DNA of 44,449 bases from an uncultured Collinsella sp. (lineage in GTDB: Bacteria > Actinomycetota > Coriobacteriia > Coriobacteriales > Coriobacteriaceae). A program made the translations under genes and the position numbers. This document shows positions 33,118 to 40,607 of the stretch, in pieces (the stretch's first letter is position 1; each line of letters starts with the position of its first letter). The notes below the pieces were generated by a model, which searched no databases, was not told the origin of the DNA, and was given only the letters and a program-made list of their open reading frames with translations. The DNA lies in contig CABVAY010000015.1 of the NCBI GenBank assembly GCA_902496455.1, forward strand, positions 1 to 44,449. The letters are read 5' to 3'.

Positions 33118-33756
33118 ATGGCGTTCGACTTTAAGAAGGAATGCAAGGAGCTCTACAAACCTGCAAGCAAGCCGAGCATCGTAACTGTCCCGCCTATGAG
33201 CTACGTTGCCGTTCGCGGAAAGGGCGACCCAAATACCGAAGGTGGCGAGTATCAAAACGCCCTGCCGCTGCTTTACGGCATCGCCTATACCGTCAAGATG
33301 TCGAAGAAAGGCTCAAGGAGTATCAAGGGCTATTTCGACTTTGTGGTACCGCCGCTCGAGGGTTTCTGGTGGCAAGACTCCCCGAGCGGCGACATCGATT
33401 ATGTACGCAAGGACGATTTCAACTTTATCTCGTGCATTCGCCTGCCCGATTTCGTCACCCGAGATGACTTTGACTGGGCAGTCGCGGAAGCCACGACCAA
33501 AAAGAAACTTGACTTTTCTGCCGTCGAGCTGCTTAAAGTTGACGAGGGCCTCTGCGTTCAATGCATGCACACCGGGCCCTACGACAACGAACCGGCGACC
33601 GTAGGCGCTATGAATGAATACACGACCGAGCAGGGCTATGTCCCCGACTTCTCAGACACCCGTTTCCATCACGAAATCTATCTCTCCGATCCACGCAAAT
33701 GTGCACCGGAGAAACTTAAGACTGTGGTTCGTCATCCTATCAAGCGCGCTGAATAG
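33118..33756 (+). CDS. GyrI-like domain protein, probably SOS-regulated
   Basis: A 212-residue soluble protein of the COG4832/GyrI-like group. The N-terminal block (FKKECKELYKPASKPSIV) and VPPMSYVAVRGKGDPN (about 23-38) are diagnostic; the C-terminus ends HHEIYLSDPRK...KTVVRHPIK, as in relatives. GyrI-like domains bind small hydrophobic ligands or inhibit DNA gyrase, and E. coli sbmC/gyrI is part of the SOS regulon. A perfect LexA-type box upstream suggests the same control here. SD AAAGG lies before the ATG. Molecular function unproven. Confidence 0.82.
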   Translation: MAFDFKKECKELYKPASKPSIVTVPPMSYVAVRGKGDPNTEGGEYQNALPLLYGIAYTVKMSKKGSRSIKGYFDFVVPPLEGFWWQDSPSGDIDYVRKDDFNFISCIRLPDFVTRDDFDWAVAEATTKKKLDFSAVELLKVDEGLCVQCMHTGPYDNEPATVGAMNEYTTEQGYVPDFSDTRFHHEIYLSDPRKCAPEKLKTVVRHPIKRAE

Positions 33757-33829
33757 CGTGGAGCGTCATCTCACGCGCTAGGTTTTAAGCCGGCCAACCA
33801 GCCGCCTCCTAGGCCGTCCGGTAATTATC

Positions 33830-33856
33830 TTGACGCGGCCCGTCGCATCTTATAAG
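33830..33856 (+). promoter_or_regulatory. Promoter for a short RNA upstream of the AbiF remnant
   Basis: TTGACG (33830-33835) and TATAAG (33851-33856), spacer 15 bp (short but acceptable). Transcription would begin near 33862. Confidence 0.5.
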
Positions 33857-33860
33857 TTTG

Positions 33861-33911
33861 TTTTGCTAAAGCTGGAAAGCCTCTCAACGATGCGCAACTC
33901 CAGCTCTTTTT
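33861..33911 (+). ncRNA. Putative ncRNA of an AbiF-type system
   Basis: About 50 nt long. AGCTGGA (33870-33876) pairs with TCCAGCT (33899-33905), followed by CTTTTT: an intrinsic terminator that ends the RNA just before the AbiF-like frame. The 22-nt loop contains AAGCCTCT (33877-33884), exactly complementary to AGAGGCTT (33918-33925), the Shine-Dalgarno region of the AbiF-like gene. AbiF (Abi_2) genes are known to be preceded by a structured RNA (the abiF RNA motif); I infer this is such an RNA but cannot test the covariance model. Confidence 0.45.
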
Positions 33912-33927
33912 ATATCAAGAGGCTTAA

Positions 33928-34056
33928 ATGAAATACCAGAAGTCGTGGATATCCATCAACGAACAGATAGCACTATTGACAGAAAACAAGGGTCTTAAGT
34001 GCTCTAATCAAAGCGAACTCGAGCGAGCTTTGGTCGAAGTCGGCTACTACAGGCAA
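33928..34056 (+). pseudogene. N-terminal remnant of an AbiF/Abi_2-family gene
   Basis: The first 43 codons read like the N-terminus of the Abi_2 family (AbiD/AbiF): KSWISINEQIALL, then KGLKCS, and VEVGYYR(QS), where relatives have the pattern xLTxxEQIxLLxxxGL...YYRLSGY. SD AGAGG lies 5 nt before the ATG. After YYRQS the similarity stops abruptly and the frame runs antisense into the 3' end of ogt, so the gene is truncated; intact members have about 300 residues. AbiF proteins are abortive-infection toxins, HEPN-related RNases. The remnant shows that such a system once stood here. Confidence 0.6.
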
Positions 34057-34068
34057 AGTACTCGAGCG

Positions 34069-34647
34069 TTACTCCTCGTACGCGCCCTCAAGCCGCAGCA
34101 GCCACTCCTTACGGTCGAGACCGCCGGCATATCCATTGAGCGACCCGTCGGCGGCAACCACGCGATGGCACGGCACAATGATCGAAATGGGATTACGCGC
34201 GACCGCGGCCCCCACGGCACGGGGAGACACAACGGGTACCTCATTTCCCGGCACACGATGTCGAGCCGCAACACGCTGGGCGATCTCACCATACGTGGCG
34301 ACCTCGCCACGCGGAATAGAAAGCAGTTCGTACCAGACTTCACGCTGAAACGCCGTACCAATCATATGCAACGGCGGCGTAAACCGAGGTTCCTGCCCTG
34401 CAAAATAAGCATTCAGCCAAGCCCAGGAACGCTCAAGCACCGAAGAGGCCGCGCCATTTGTCGGACTCACCGACGACATGCCACCAATACCTGAAACCGC
34501 ATCGGCACCTTCGATATGCTCGACATCTTCTTTGAGAAGCGTGGAGCCAAAATGCTCCTGCCCCTCAAACCAAAGCCCTGTCAAACCGCGGCCATCAGCG
34601 GCAAGCAAGATTTCGCCCAAAGGCGAAGGAAACGTCGTCGTGACCAC
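34069..34647 (-). CDS. ogt: Methylated-DNA--protein-cysteine methyltransferase
   Basis: A 192-residue suicide repair enzyme that moves methyl groups from O6-methylguanine to its own Cys160 in IIVPCHRVV. The C-terminal DNA-binding domain (about 98-185) includes the HTH with ATYGEIAQRVA and the ending YAGGLDRKEWLLRLEG. The N-terminal domain is present but has a variable insert (about 45-68). GTG at 34647 is taken as start, behind AAAGGAG. It lies back to back with the SOS-type GyrI-like gene region, and convergent to the AbiF remnant. Confidence 0.93.
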   Translation of the reverse strand: MVTTTFPSPLGEILLAADGRGLTGLWFEGQEHFGSTLLKEDVEHIEGADAVSGIGGMSSVSPTNGAASSVLERSWAWLNAYFAGQEPRFTPPLHMIGTAFQREVWYELLSIPRGEVATYGEIAQRVAARHRVPGNEVPVVSPRAVGAAVARNPISIIVPCHRVVAADGSLNGYAGGLDRKEWLLRLEGAYEE

Positions 34648-34887
34648 CAGCGGCTCCTTTCAAAACTCCGCAACATAATACCGCGAATTGTGCAGACAAC
34701 CCCAATCGACCCCAAAGTCACCCAAGGCAGCAGGCGCGCAGCGCCGCAGCTGCCGGCCGCGCCCCACAGTCCCAAAAGGCGGCAGGCGCAAAGCGCCGAG
34801 GCCGCCGCCGGGACCAGGGCCCGCAACAGCCACGCGCCCCCACATCAGCCCAACGGCCTCAACCAACAACGGCCCCATCGCAGGCCG
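34648..34887. other. Gene-free GC-rich stretch between ogt and asd
   Basis: No coding frame is supported. It holds an imperfect direct repeat of about 23 bp (GGCAGCAGGCGC..., 34726; GGCGGCAGGCGC..., 34779). Confidence 0.4.
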
Positions 34888-35059
34888 CTTGCAGCAGCGT
34901 CACCGCAGACGGGGGCCGGGCTCAGTTTTCAGAACACTCCGCAGACCAGTGTGGCGCCTTGTCCGCGGCTCCGAAGGAGCAGGACAAGGCGCCACACATG
35001 GTCGAGGACGTTCTGAAAACTGAGCCCGGCCCCCGCCGGACAGGTCACACTACTCGCAG
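34888..35059 (-). other. 172-nt long hairpin element anchored on the asd stop codon
   Basis: Read on the minus strand, the outer stem pairs 35043-35059 (covering the asd TAG at 35050-35052) with 34888-34904, with several G-U pairs and mismatches. A perfect 25-bp stem follows (35010-35034 with 34911-34935), then the internal loop (GTCCTCGACCATG opposite GTCTGCGGAGT). The inner stem TGTGGCGCCTTGTCC pairs with its complement and is capped by TGCTCC-TTCG-GAGC. The inner stem and cap nearly match those of the thrB element. Confidence 0.83.
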
Positions 35060-36075
35060 AGCAGCTTAGCGATCTGGACGGCGTTGGTCGCCGCGCCCTT
35101 ACGGATTTGGTCACCGCAGCACCAGAAGGTAATGCCACGCGCGGCCTCCGGGTTCGAGATGTCGCGGCGCACGCGACCGACCCAAATCAGGTCCTGATCG
35201 GACGTATCCATCGGCATGGGGAAGCGGTCGTGCGCATCCTCGGCGCTCATGTCGTCAACCAGCTTCACGCCCGGAGCGGCAGCCAGCGCAACACGGGCCT
35301 CGTCAACCGTAATGTCACGCTCGAACTCGAGCGTAATGCTCTCGGAGTGCGAACGCAGCACAGGGACGCGCACGCAGGTGCAGTTCACGCGCAGCTCGGG
35401 CAGATGCATGATCTTACGGCCCTCGTTCTGCAGTTTCATCTCCTCGGAGGTAAAGCCCTCCTCCTTGACGCCGCCAATCTGCGGAATCAGGTTGCTCGCC
35501 AGCTGGGCGGCAAACGCGCGCGGCTCGGGAATCTCCTCGCCACGGCCCAGGGCGGCCAGCTGAGCCTCGAGCTCGGCCATACCGGGCGCGCCAGCGCCCG
35601 AAGCTGCCTGATACGTGGACACGATCATACGCTTCACGCCGGCAAGCTGGTGCAGCGGCCAGGTGGGAACCAGGCCGATAATGGTCGCGCAGTTGGGATT
35701 GGCGATAAGGCCGTGATGCCATTTGATATCGTCGGCATTGATCTCGGGCACGACCAGCGGCACCTCGGGATCCATGCGGAAGGCGTGGCTGTTGTCGACC
35801 ACGACGGCTCCGCGCTTGACGGCCTCGGGCAGCAGCTCCTTAGCGATATCGTCGCCGGCAGCGCCGAGCACGATGTCGCAGCCCTCAAAGGCCTCGGGGC
35901 AAGCCTCTTCGATCACGATTTGCTCGCCGCGGAACTCAACGGTCTTGCCCGCGGAGCGTGCGCTTGCCAACAGCTTGAGCTTGCCGACCGGGAACTCCTG
36001 CTCGTTGAGGCACTCGAGCATCTGGGTGCCCACGGCTCCCGTCGCGCCCAAAATAGCAACCGTGTACTGTTTCAT
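35050..36075 (-). CDS. asd: Aspartate-semialdehyde dehydrogenase
   Basis: A 341-residue NADPH-dependent enzyme converting aspartyl phosphate to aspartate semialdehyde, on the route to lysine, threonine and methionine. The dinucleotide motif GATGAVG is at 10-16, catalytic Cys129 in NPNCATI, and CVRVPVLRSHS lies in the C-terminal half. ATG at 36075 follows AAAGGGGGAAG. It lies behind aspartokinase on the same strand; a terminator at 36151-36175 separates them, so both joint and separate expression are possible. Confidence 0.95.
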   Translation of the reverse strand: MKQYTVAILGATGAVGTQMLECLNEQEFPVGKLKLLASARSAGKTVEFRGEQIVIEEACPEAFEGCDIVLGAAGDDIAKELLPEAVKRGAVVVDNSHAFRMDPEVPLVVPEINADDIKWHHGLIANPNCATIIGLVPTWPLHQLAGVKRMIVSTYQAASGAGAPGMAELEAQLAALGRGEEIPEPRAFAAQLASNLIPQIGGVKEEGFTSEEMKLQNEGRKIMHLPELRVNCTCVRVPVLRSHSESITLEFERDITVDEARVALAAAPGVKLVDDMSAEDAHDRFPMPMDTSDQDLIWVGRVRRDISNPEAARGITFWCCGDQIRKGAATNAVQIAKLLCE

Positions 36076-36150
36076 GCTTCCCCCTTTAAAGGTTGTGGCT
36101 TTTGCCCGCACGCCGAGCAGGCCGATTATTGTTGCCAGTTTATACAAGAA

Positions 36151-36175
36151 CGGGGCGGGCACGAAACCCGCCCCG
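36151..36175 (-). terminator. Terminator behind aspartokinase
   Basis: CGGGGCGGG (36151-36159) pairs with CCCGCCCCG (36167-36175); on the minus strand TTCTTGTAT follows. A run of CGAAA-type repeats lies next to it (36177-36198). Confidence 0.65.
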
Positions 36176-36248
36176 TCGAAACGAAACCGAAACGAAACGC
36201 CCCGCCGTAGTTTTGTGAGACATGACCCAAAAATCTACCGAGCAGTCG

Positions 36249-37637
36249 CTACTTTTTGAGCGCGGCCAGAGCGGGATCGACCGGCGCGGGGGCCTCCAGG
36301 TCGGAGACCTTCACAATGCCGTTCTCATCGGAGAAGGCACGGTAAATGGTCCGAATCGCTAGGTCGAAGTCCTTCTCCTCGACACCGATAATGATGTTGA
36401 TCTCGTCACAGCTCTGCGAAATCATACGCACGCTCACGCCGGCCTGGCCAAGCATGCCAAACAGGTGGCCCGAGATACCTGCGCGGCCGCGCAGGTTACG
36501 GCCGACGGTCGCATGAGCGCCAGACCCTCGACAACCTCGATCTCCGAGCGGCTCGACCTCCTGCTGAATGTCACCAACGAGCGAGTACAGCGAATCGTGC
36601 ACGTCCTGCTCCTGCACCACGGCGCCAAAACGGTCGACACCGGTGGGCATGTGCTCGACGGAAACGTCATAGCGTTCGAACACCGAAAGCGCGCGGCGCA
36701 TAAAGCCGACGCGGGGCTTGGTGCGGTCGCGGGCCACGTTGATGGCAACAAAACCGCGCTTGCCGGTCACGCCGGTAATGATGGGCTCTGCCTCGCCCTC
36801 ATCAGCCGTCTCGCTAATGATGGTGCCGGGGTCCTGCGGCGCATTGGTGTTCTTGATGACCAGCGGAATGCCTGCCTCGCGCACGGGGAACACGGCCTCC
36901 TCGTGCAGGACGCTTGCACCCATGTACGAAAGCTCGCGCAACTCCTCGTAGGTAACGCGCGCAATGGGCTGAGCCTCGGGCACAATGCGAGGATCGGCAG
37001 AATAGAAGCCCGAGACGTCAGTCCAGTTCTCGTACAGGTCGGCGCCCAGGCACTTGGCAAGGATCGAGCCCGAGATATCGCCGCCGCCTCGATCGAGCAG
37101 CTTGATCTGGCCCTCACGCGTCGCGCCGTAGAAACCGGGCATAACAAAGCCGCCCTGCTGGCCGTACTCCTGCACCAGCTCGGAGGTGCGGTTCATGCTG
37201 AGCGTACCGTCGTGATGGAACGCCACAACCGTCGCGGCGTCCAGGAACGGCAGACCCAGGTACTCGGCCATCAGGCGAGCGGTGAAGTACTCGCCGCGGC
37301 TCACGAGCTCCTCGGTGGAGTAGCCGCCCGAGCGGGCGCGCTCGGCAAAGGCCGCGAACTCCTCACGGATGGGATAGGTGAGCTCCAGCTCGTCAGCGAT
37401 ATCAAAATAGCGCTGGCCAATGTCCTCGAGCAGTTCCTCGCACGACACGTGATACTTAACGTGCGCGTTAACCAAGTAGAGCAGGTCGGTCACCTTGGTA
37501 TCGCCCTTAAAGCGGCGACCGCAGGCAGAAACCACCACAAAACGGCGGGCAGGGTCGGCATCGACGATGGCCTTGATCTTCTTGAAGTGTTCGGCGTCGG
37601 CGACCGACGAGCCGCCAAACTTGGCAATCTTAATCAT
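36249..37637 (-). CDS. lysC: Aspartate kinase with a compensated double frameshift
   Basis: A 462-residue aspartokinase, the first step of the aspartate family pathway. The kinase domain has KFGGSSVAD (6-14), SRGEYFTARL and LDRGGGDISGS (181-191) and WTDVSGFYSADPR; two regulatory ACT domains follow (about 305-460), so feedback inhibition is likely. Residues 365-375 (GDRGCRGSGAH) are out of family. Reading the +1 frame between about 36513 and 36544 gives EIEVVEGLALM, which is what the ACT domain needs. One base is extra near 36544 and one missing near 36512; total length is unchanged. ATG at 37637 has a modest SD (AAAGG, 13 nt). Confidence 0.9.
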   Translation of the reverse strand: MIKIAKFGGSSVADAEHFKKIKAIVDADPARRFVVVSACGRRFKGDTKVTDLLYLVNAHVKYHVSCEELLEDIGQRYFDIADELELTYPIREEFAAFAERARSGGYSTEELVSRGEYFTARLMAEYLGLPFLDAATVVAFHHDGTLSMNRTSELVQEYGQQGGFVMPGFYGATREGQIKLLDRGGGDISGSILAKCLGADLYENWTDVSGFYSADPRIVPEAQPIARVTYEELRELSYMGASVLHEEAVFPVREAGIPLVIKNTNAPQDPGTIISETADEGEAEPIITGVTGKRGFVAINVARDRTKPRVGFMRRALSVFERYDVSVEHMPTGVDRFGAVVQEQDVHDSLYSLVGDIQQEVEPLGDRGCRGSGAHATVGRNLRGRAGISGHLFGMLGQAGVSVRMISQSCDEINIIIGVEEKDFDLAIRTIYRAFSDENGIVKVSDLEAPAPVDPALAALKK

Positions 37638-37741
37638 GGGCTGGAGGTTACCTTTCTAAAAAGCCTCTGCGAACCTATTTTGCACGCTCTGATACCATGG
37701 TTTCACCGATTGGGACCAAGGCATCCGAGGAGCAGTGTTAT

Positions 37742-39259
37742 ATGGGAACTTATCATAGTACACGAGGACGCACTTTATCGTGCTCAAGTAAGGTGGCAAT
37801 CCGCACCGGCATCGCTCCCGACGGGGGTCTGTTTGTCTCGGACGAGCTCGGCACCCAGCAGGTCGATATCAGCTCGCTTGCAGATAAATCGTACTTTGAA
37901 ATCGCTCAAGATGTGTTGGGAATGTTACTGAATGATTACACGGCCGAAGAAATTTCGGCGTGTGTCGACGAGGCATATCGCGGCACGTTCGCGAGTGAAG
38001 AGGTTACGCCGCTCGTCAAACTCGACGCTGCGCCGGGCGCTGACGCCCCTCAGACCTATGTGATGGAGCTCTTTGGCGGCCCCACGAGTGCCTTTAAGGA
38101 CGTCGCCCTGCAGATGCTCCCCCGCTTGATGGCCCGCACTTCCGCCAAGGACGGCGGCGCCGAGCGCATCATGATCGTCACCGCCACGTCGGGCGACACC
38201 GGCAAGGCCGCACTCGCTGGTTTTGCCGACGCTCCGGGCACGGGCATTACCGTCTTTTATCCCGAAGGCAAAGTCAGCCGCGTGCAGAATCTGCAGATGT
38301 CCACGCAGGAGGGCGACAACGTCGCCGTCTGCGGCATCCGCGGCAACTTTGACGATGCCCAGAGTGCCGTCAAGCGCATCTTTGCCGATAAGGAGCTTGC
38401 CGAGCGTCTTGAGGCCGCCGGCACGGTGCTTTCGAGCGCCAACTCCATCAACGTCGGCCGTCTGGTGCCGCAGGTCGTCTACTACTTTGCCGCTTATGCG
38501 CAGCTGCTGCGCGCCGGCGCCATCGAGGCCGGCGACGCCGTGGAGTTCTGCGTACCGACCGGCAACTTTGGCGACATCCTGGCCGGCTACTATGCCAAGC
38601 GCATGGGTCTGCCCGTCGCCAAACTCGTCGTGGCCAGCGACAAGAACAACGTGCTCGCTGACTTCCTGACCACCGGCGTTTACGACCGTAACCGCCCGTT
38701 CTTCACGACCATCTCGCCGTCGATGGACATCCTTATTAGCTCCAACCTGGAGCGTATGCTTTATTTCCTGTCCGATGGCGACTGCGAACTCGTTGCCGGC
38801 CTTATGGAGCAGCTGGCACAGACTGGTCGCTATGAGGTGCCCGCCGAGCTGCTGGCCAAGATCCAGAGTGTGTTTGGCTGCGGCTGGGCCAGCGAGGACG
38901 AGGTCCGCGCTGCCATCAAGAACTGCTGGGATGCAAACGGCTATGTGATCGACCCGCACACCGCTTGCGGCTATCACGTCTTTGAAAAGGTCGCCCCCGC
39001 CGAGGGCGCGAAGGCCCGCGTGCTGCTTTCGACCGCCAGCCCTTACAAGTTCCCGCGCGCCTGCTGCGACGCCCTGGGCCTCGACGTTCCCGAGGATGAT
39101 TTTGAAGCCATGCGCGTGCTCGAGCAGGCCACCAATACGATCGCACCGGCACAGCTCGCCGAACTCGAGTCCAAGCCCGTCCGCTTCGAAGACGTCTGCG
39201 ACGTAGCCGACATGGCCAACTACGTAGAGTTTACAGCAAAAAAGATGGCTACCAACTAA
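37742..39259 (+). CDS. thrC: Threonine synthase
   Basis: A 505-residue PLP enzyme converting phosphohomoserine to threonine. PLP-binding Lys119 is in GGPTSAFKDVALQ; TATSGDTGKAAL and VPTGNFGDILAGY bind the cofactor. It belongs to the longer class with an extended N-terminus (MGTYHSTRG), as in yeast and many Gram-negatives. ATG at 37742 follows GAGGAG by 9 nt; an open frame from 37697 is less likely. Divergent from lysC with only 104 bp between, so their promoters share that gap. A strong terminator separates it from thrB. Confidence 0.95.
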   Translation: MGTYHSTRGRTLSCSSKVAIRTGIAPDGGLFVSDELGTQQVDISSLADKSYFEIAQDVLGMLLNDYTAEEISACVDEAYRGTFASEEVTPLVKLDAAPGADAPQTYVMELFGGPTSAFKDVALQMLPRLMARTSAKDGGAERIMIVTATSGDTGKAALAGFADAPGTGITVFYPEGKVSRVQNLQMSTQEGDNVAVCGIRGNFDDAQSAVKRIFADKELAERLEAAGTVLSSANSINVGRLVPQVVYYFAAYAQLLRAGAIEAGDAVEFCVPTGNFGDILAGYYAKRMGLPVAKLVVASDKNNVLADFLTTGVYDRNRPFFTTISPSMDILISSNLERMLYFLSDGDCELVAGLMEQLAQTGRYEVPAELLAKIQSVFGCGWASEDEVRAAIKNCWDANGYVIDPHTACGYHVFEKVAPAEGAKARVLLSTASPYKFPRACCDALGLDVPEDDFEAMRVLEQATNTIAPAQLAELESKPVRFEDVCDVADMANYVEFTAKKMATN

Positions 39260-39272
39260 AACCCCCTATAAG

Positions 39273-39302
39273 GCGCCGGCGAAAGCCGGCGCACTTTCTT
39301 TT
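39273..39302 (+). terminator. Intrinsic terminator of thrC
   Basis: GCGCCGGC (39273-39280), loop GAAA, GCCGGCGC (39285-39292), then ACTTTCTTTT. Confidence 0.92.
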
Positions 39303-39337
39303 AATTTGGCTCCCCAGCGCGGTGAGGAGACGGCGTA

Positions 39338-39448
39338 GGTCGGTTTCACGCTTGCTCCGTCGCGAGTTCCGCACGAGCCGAAGGCCACTAAATGTGGCCT
39401 TCGTGCGAGCAGGACTGTCCGAGCAGCGGAGCAAGCGTGAAACCGACC
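39338..39448. other. Long hairpin element directly upstream of thrB
   Basis: A perfect 22-bp stem (39338-39359 with 39427-39448) closes on an inner hairpin (AAGGCCAC/GTGGCCTT with flanking pairs). On the minus strand the internal loop reads GTCCTGCTCGCACG opposite CGTGCGGAAC, similar to the GTCCTCG...CATG / CTGCGGAA loop of the other elements. The thrB SD (GGAGG, 39452) follows at once. Confidence 0.72.
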
Positions 39449-39467
39449 CCCAGGAGGACCAACAACA

Positions 39468-40349
39468 ATGATCAAGATCACCGTCCCAGCCACGAGCGCA
39501 AACCTAGGCATTGGTTACGACACCCTCGGCATGGCCGTCAGCCTCTACTCGCACTTCACCTTCGAGCGCGCCGACAAACTCGCCATCACGGGCTGCCCCG
39601 AGGAATTCCAAAACGAGAACAACCTGGTCTACGTGAGCTTTGTCGATGCACTGGCTGCATGGGGCGAGCCGGCTTTTCCCGTTGCCATCGACATTCAAAC
39701 CGATGTGCCCGTCGCTCGCGGCCTGGGTTCCAGCTCCACCTGCGTCGTCGCTGGTATCATGGCGGCCGCCGCGCTGACGGGCCACACCGTCGACCGTGCC
39801 GAGCTCGTCCGCATTGCCACCGAAGTCGAGGGCCATCCCGATAACGTCGCCCCCGCCATCCTGGGCGGCGCCGTCTGCTCCTTTACGCCGACCGATTCGC
39901 TCCCCCAGTGCCTGCGCTACGAGGTGAGCGATCGCCTGCGTTTTATTACCGTGATTCCGCCCTACGAGGTACACACGAGCGAGGCGCGCAAGGTCGTGCC
40001 GCAGGAGATTCCGCTCTCCACCGCCGTGTGGCAGATGGGCCGCATCGCCGGTATGACGCGCGGCTTGGAGACTGGTGACCTCGACCTGATTGCCGCCGCC
40101 AATGACGACCGCATCCAGGAACCCTATCGTCGCCGTCTGATTCCCGACTACAACGCCGTGCGCGACACCTGCCTTAACGGCGGCGCCAAGACCATCTGGA
40201 TCAGCGGTTCGGGCTCGACCCTCATGGCCGTGACTGACGACACCATCGTGGCAAAGTTCCTGCAGGTCAAGCTGCGCGAGCAGTTCCCTAAGTGTGATAC
40301 GCATATCCTCACGTGCGACACCGAAGGCGCTCAAATCGAGTACCTGTAG
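39468..40349 (+). CDS. thrB: Homoserine kinase
   Basis: A 293-residue GHMP-family kinase that makes phosphohomoserine for threonine synthase, encoded just upstream. The GHMP signature PVARGLGSSSTCVVAG is at 81-96, with PATSANLGIGYDTLG (7-21) and GSGSTLMAV near the C-terminus. SD GGAGG lies 11 nt before the ATG. Its last codons and TAG stop lie in the outer stem of the hairpin at 40344-40528. Confidence 0.95.
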   Translation: MIKITVPATSANLGIGYDTLGMAVSLYSHFTFERADKLAITGCPEEFQNENNLVYVSFVDALAAWGEPAFPVAIDIQTDVPVARGLGSSSTCVVAGIMAAAALTGHTVDRAELVRIATEVEGHPDNVAPAILGGAVCSFTPTDSLPQCLRYEVSDRLRFITVIPPYEVHTSEARKVVPQEIPLSTAVWQMGRIAGMTRGLETGDLDLIAAANDDRIQEPYRRRLIPDYNAVRDTCLNGGAKTIWISGSGSTLMAVTDDTIVAKFLQVKLREQFPKCDTHILTCDTEGAQIEYL

Positions 40350-40528
40350 ACATCCTCCTCATATACCTGTCCGGGACGGTCGGGATGTTCCCTCAAAATC
40401 GTCCTCGCGCATGAAGGCCCCTTGTCCTGCTCCTACGGAGCGACGGACAAGGGGCCTTCGCGCTGCGGAATGATTTTGAGGGAACATCCCGACCGTCCCT
40501 GCGCCTACCTTGCTGAGGATGTCTACAG
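40344..40528 (+). other. 185-nt long hairpin element anchored on the thrB stop codon
   Basis: Outer stem of 14 bp (40344-40357 with 40515-40528) starts with the last thrB codon and TAG. Then come a 15/15-nt loop, a perfect 28-bp stem (40373-40400 with 40472-40499), a 13/13-nt loop (GTCCTCGCGCATG opposite CGCGCTGCGGAAT), a 14-bp stem (40414-40427 with 40445-40458) and a cap TGCTCC-TACG-GAGC. Length and stem sizes equal those of the pfkA element although the stem sequences differ. Confidence 0.88.
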
Positions 40529-40607
40529 GGACCCACGCTTTGAAGGGGCGCCGGGCTGATAGTTTTGTTTTTTATTGATAGGGGCTCTTGCTAGGCTGGA
40601 GCCCTGA

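Noticed and set aside
33928..34494. Intact 188-residue gene at the AbiF remnant
   Set aside because: Only the first 43 codons look like a protein family; the rest is antisense to ogt, so a truncated pseudogene is the better reading.
36465..37931. 488-codon plus-strand frame opposite aspartokinase
   Set aside because: Long only because of GC bias; it runs antisense to lysC and across its promoter gap, and has no recognisable domain or ribosome binding site.
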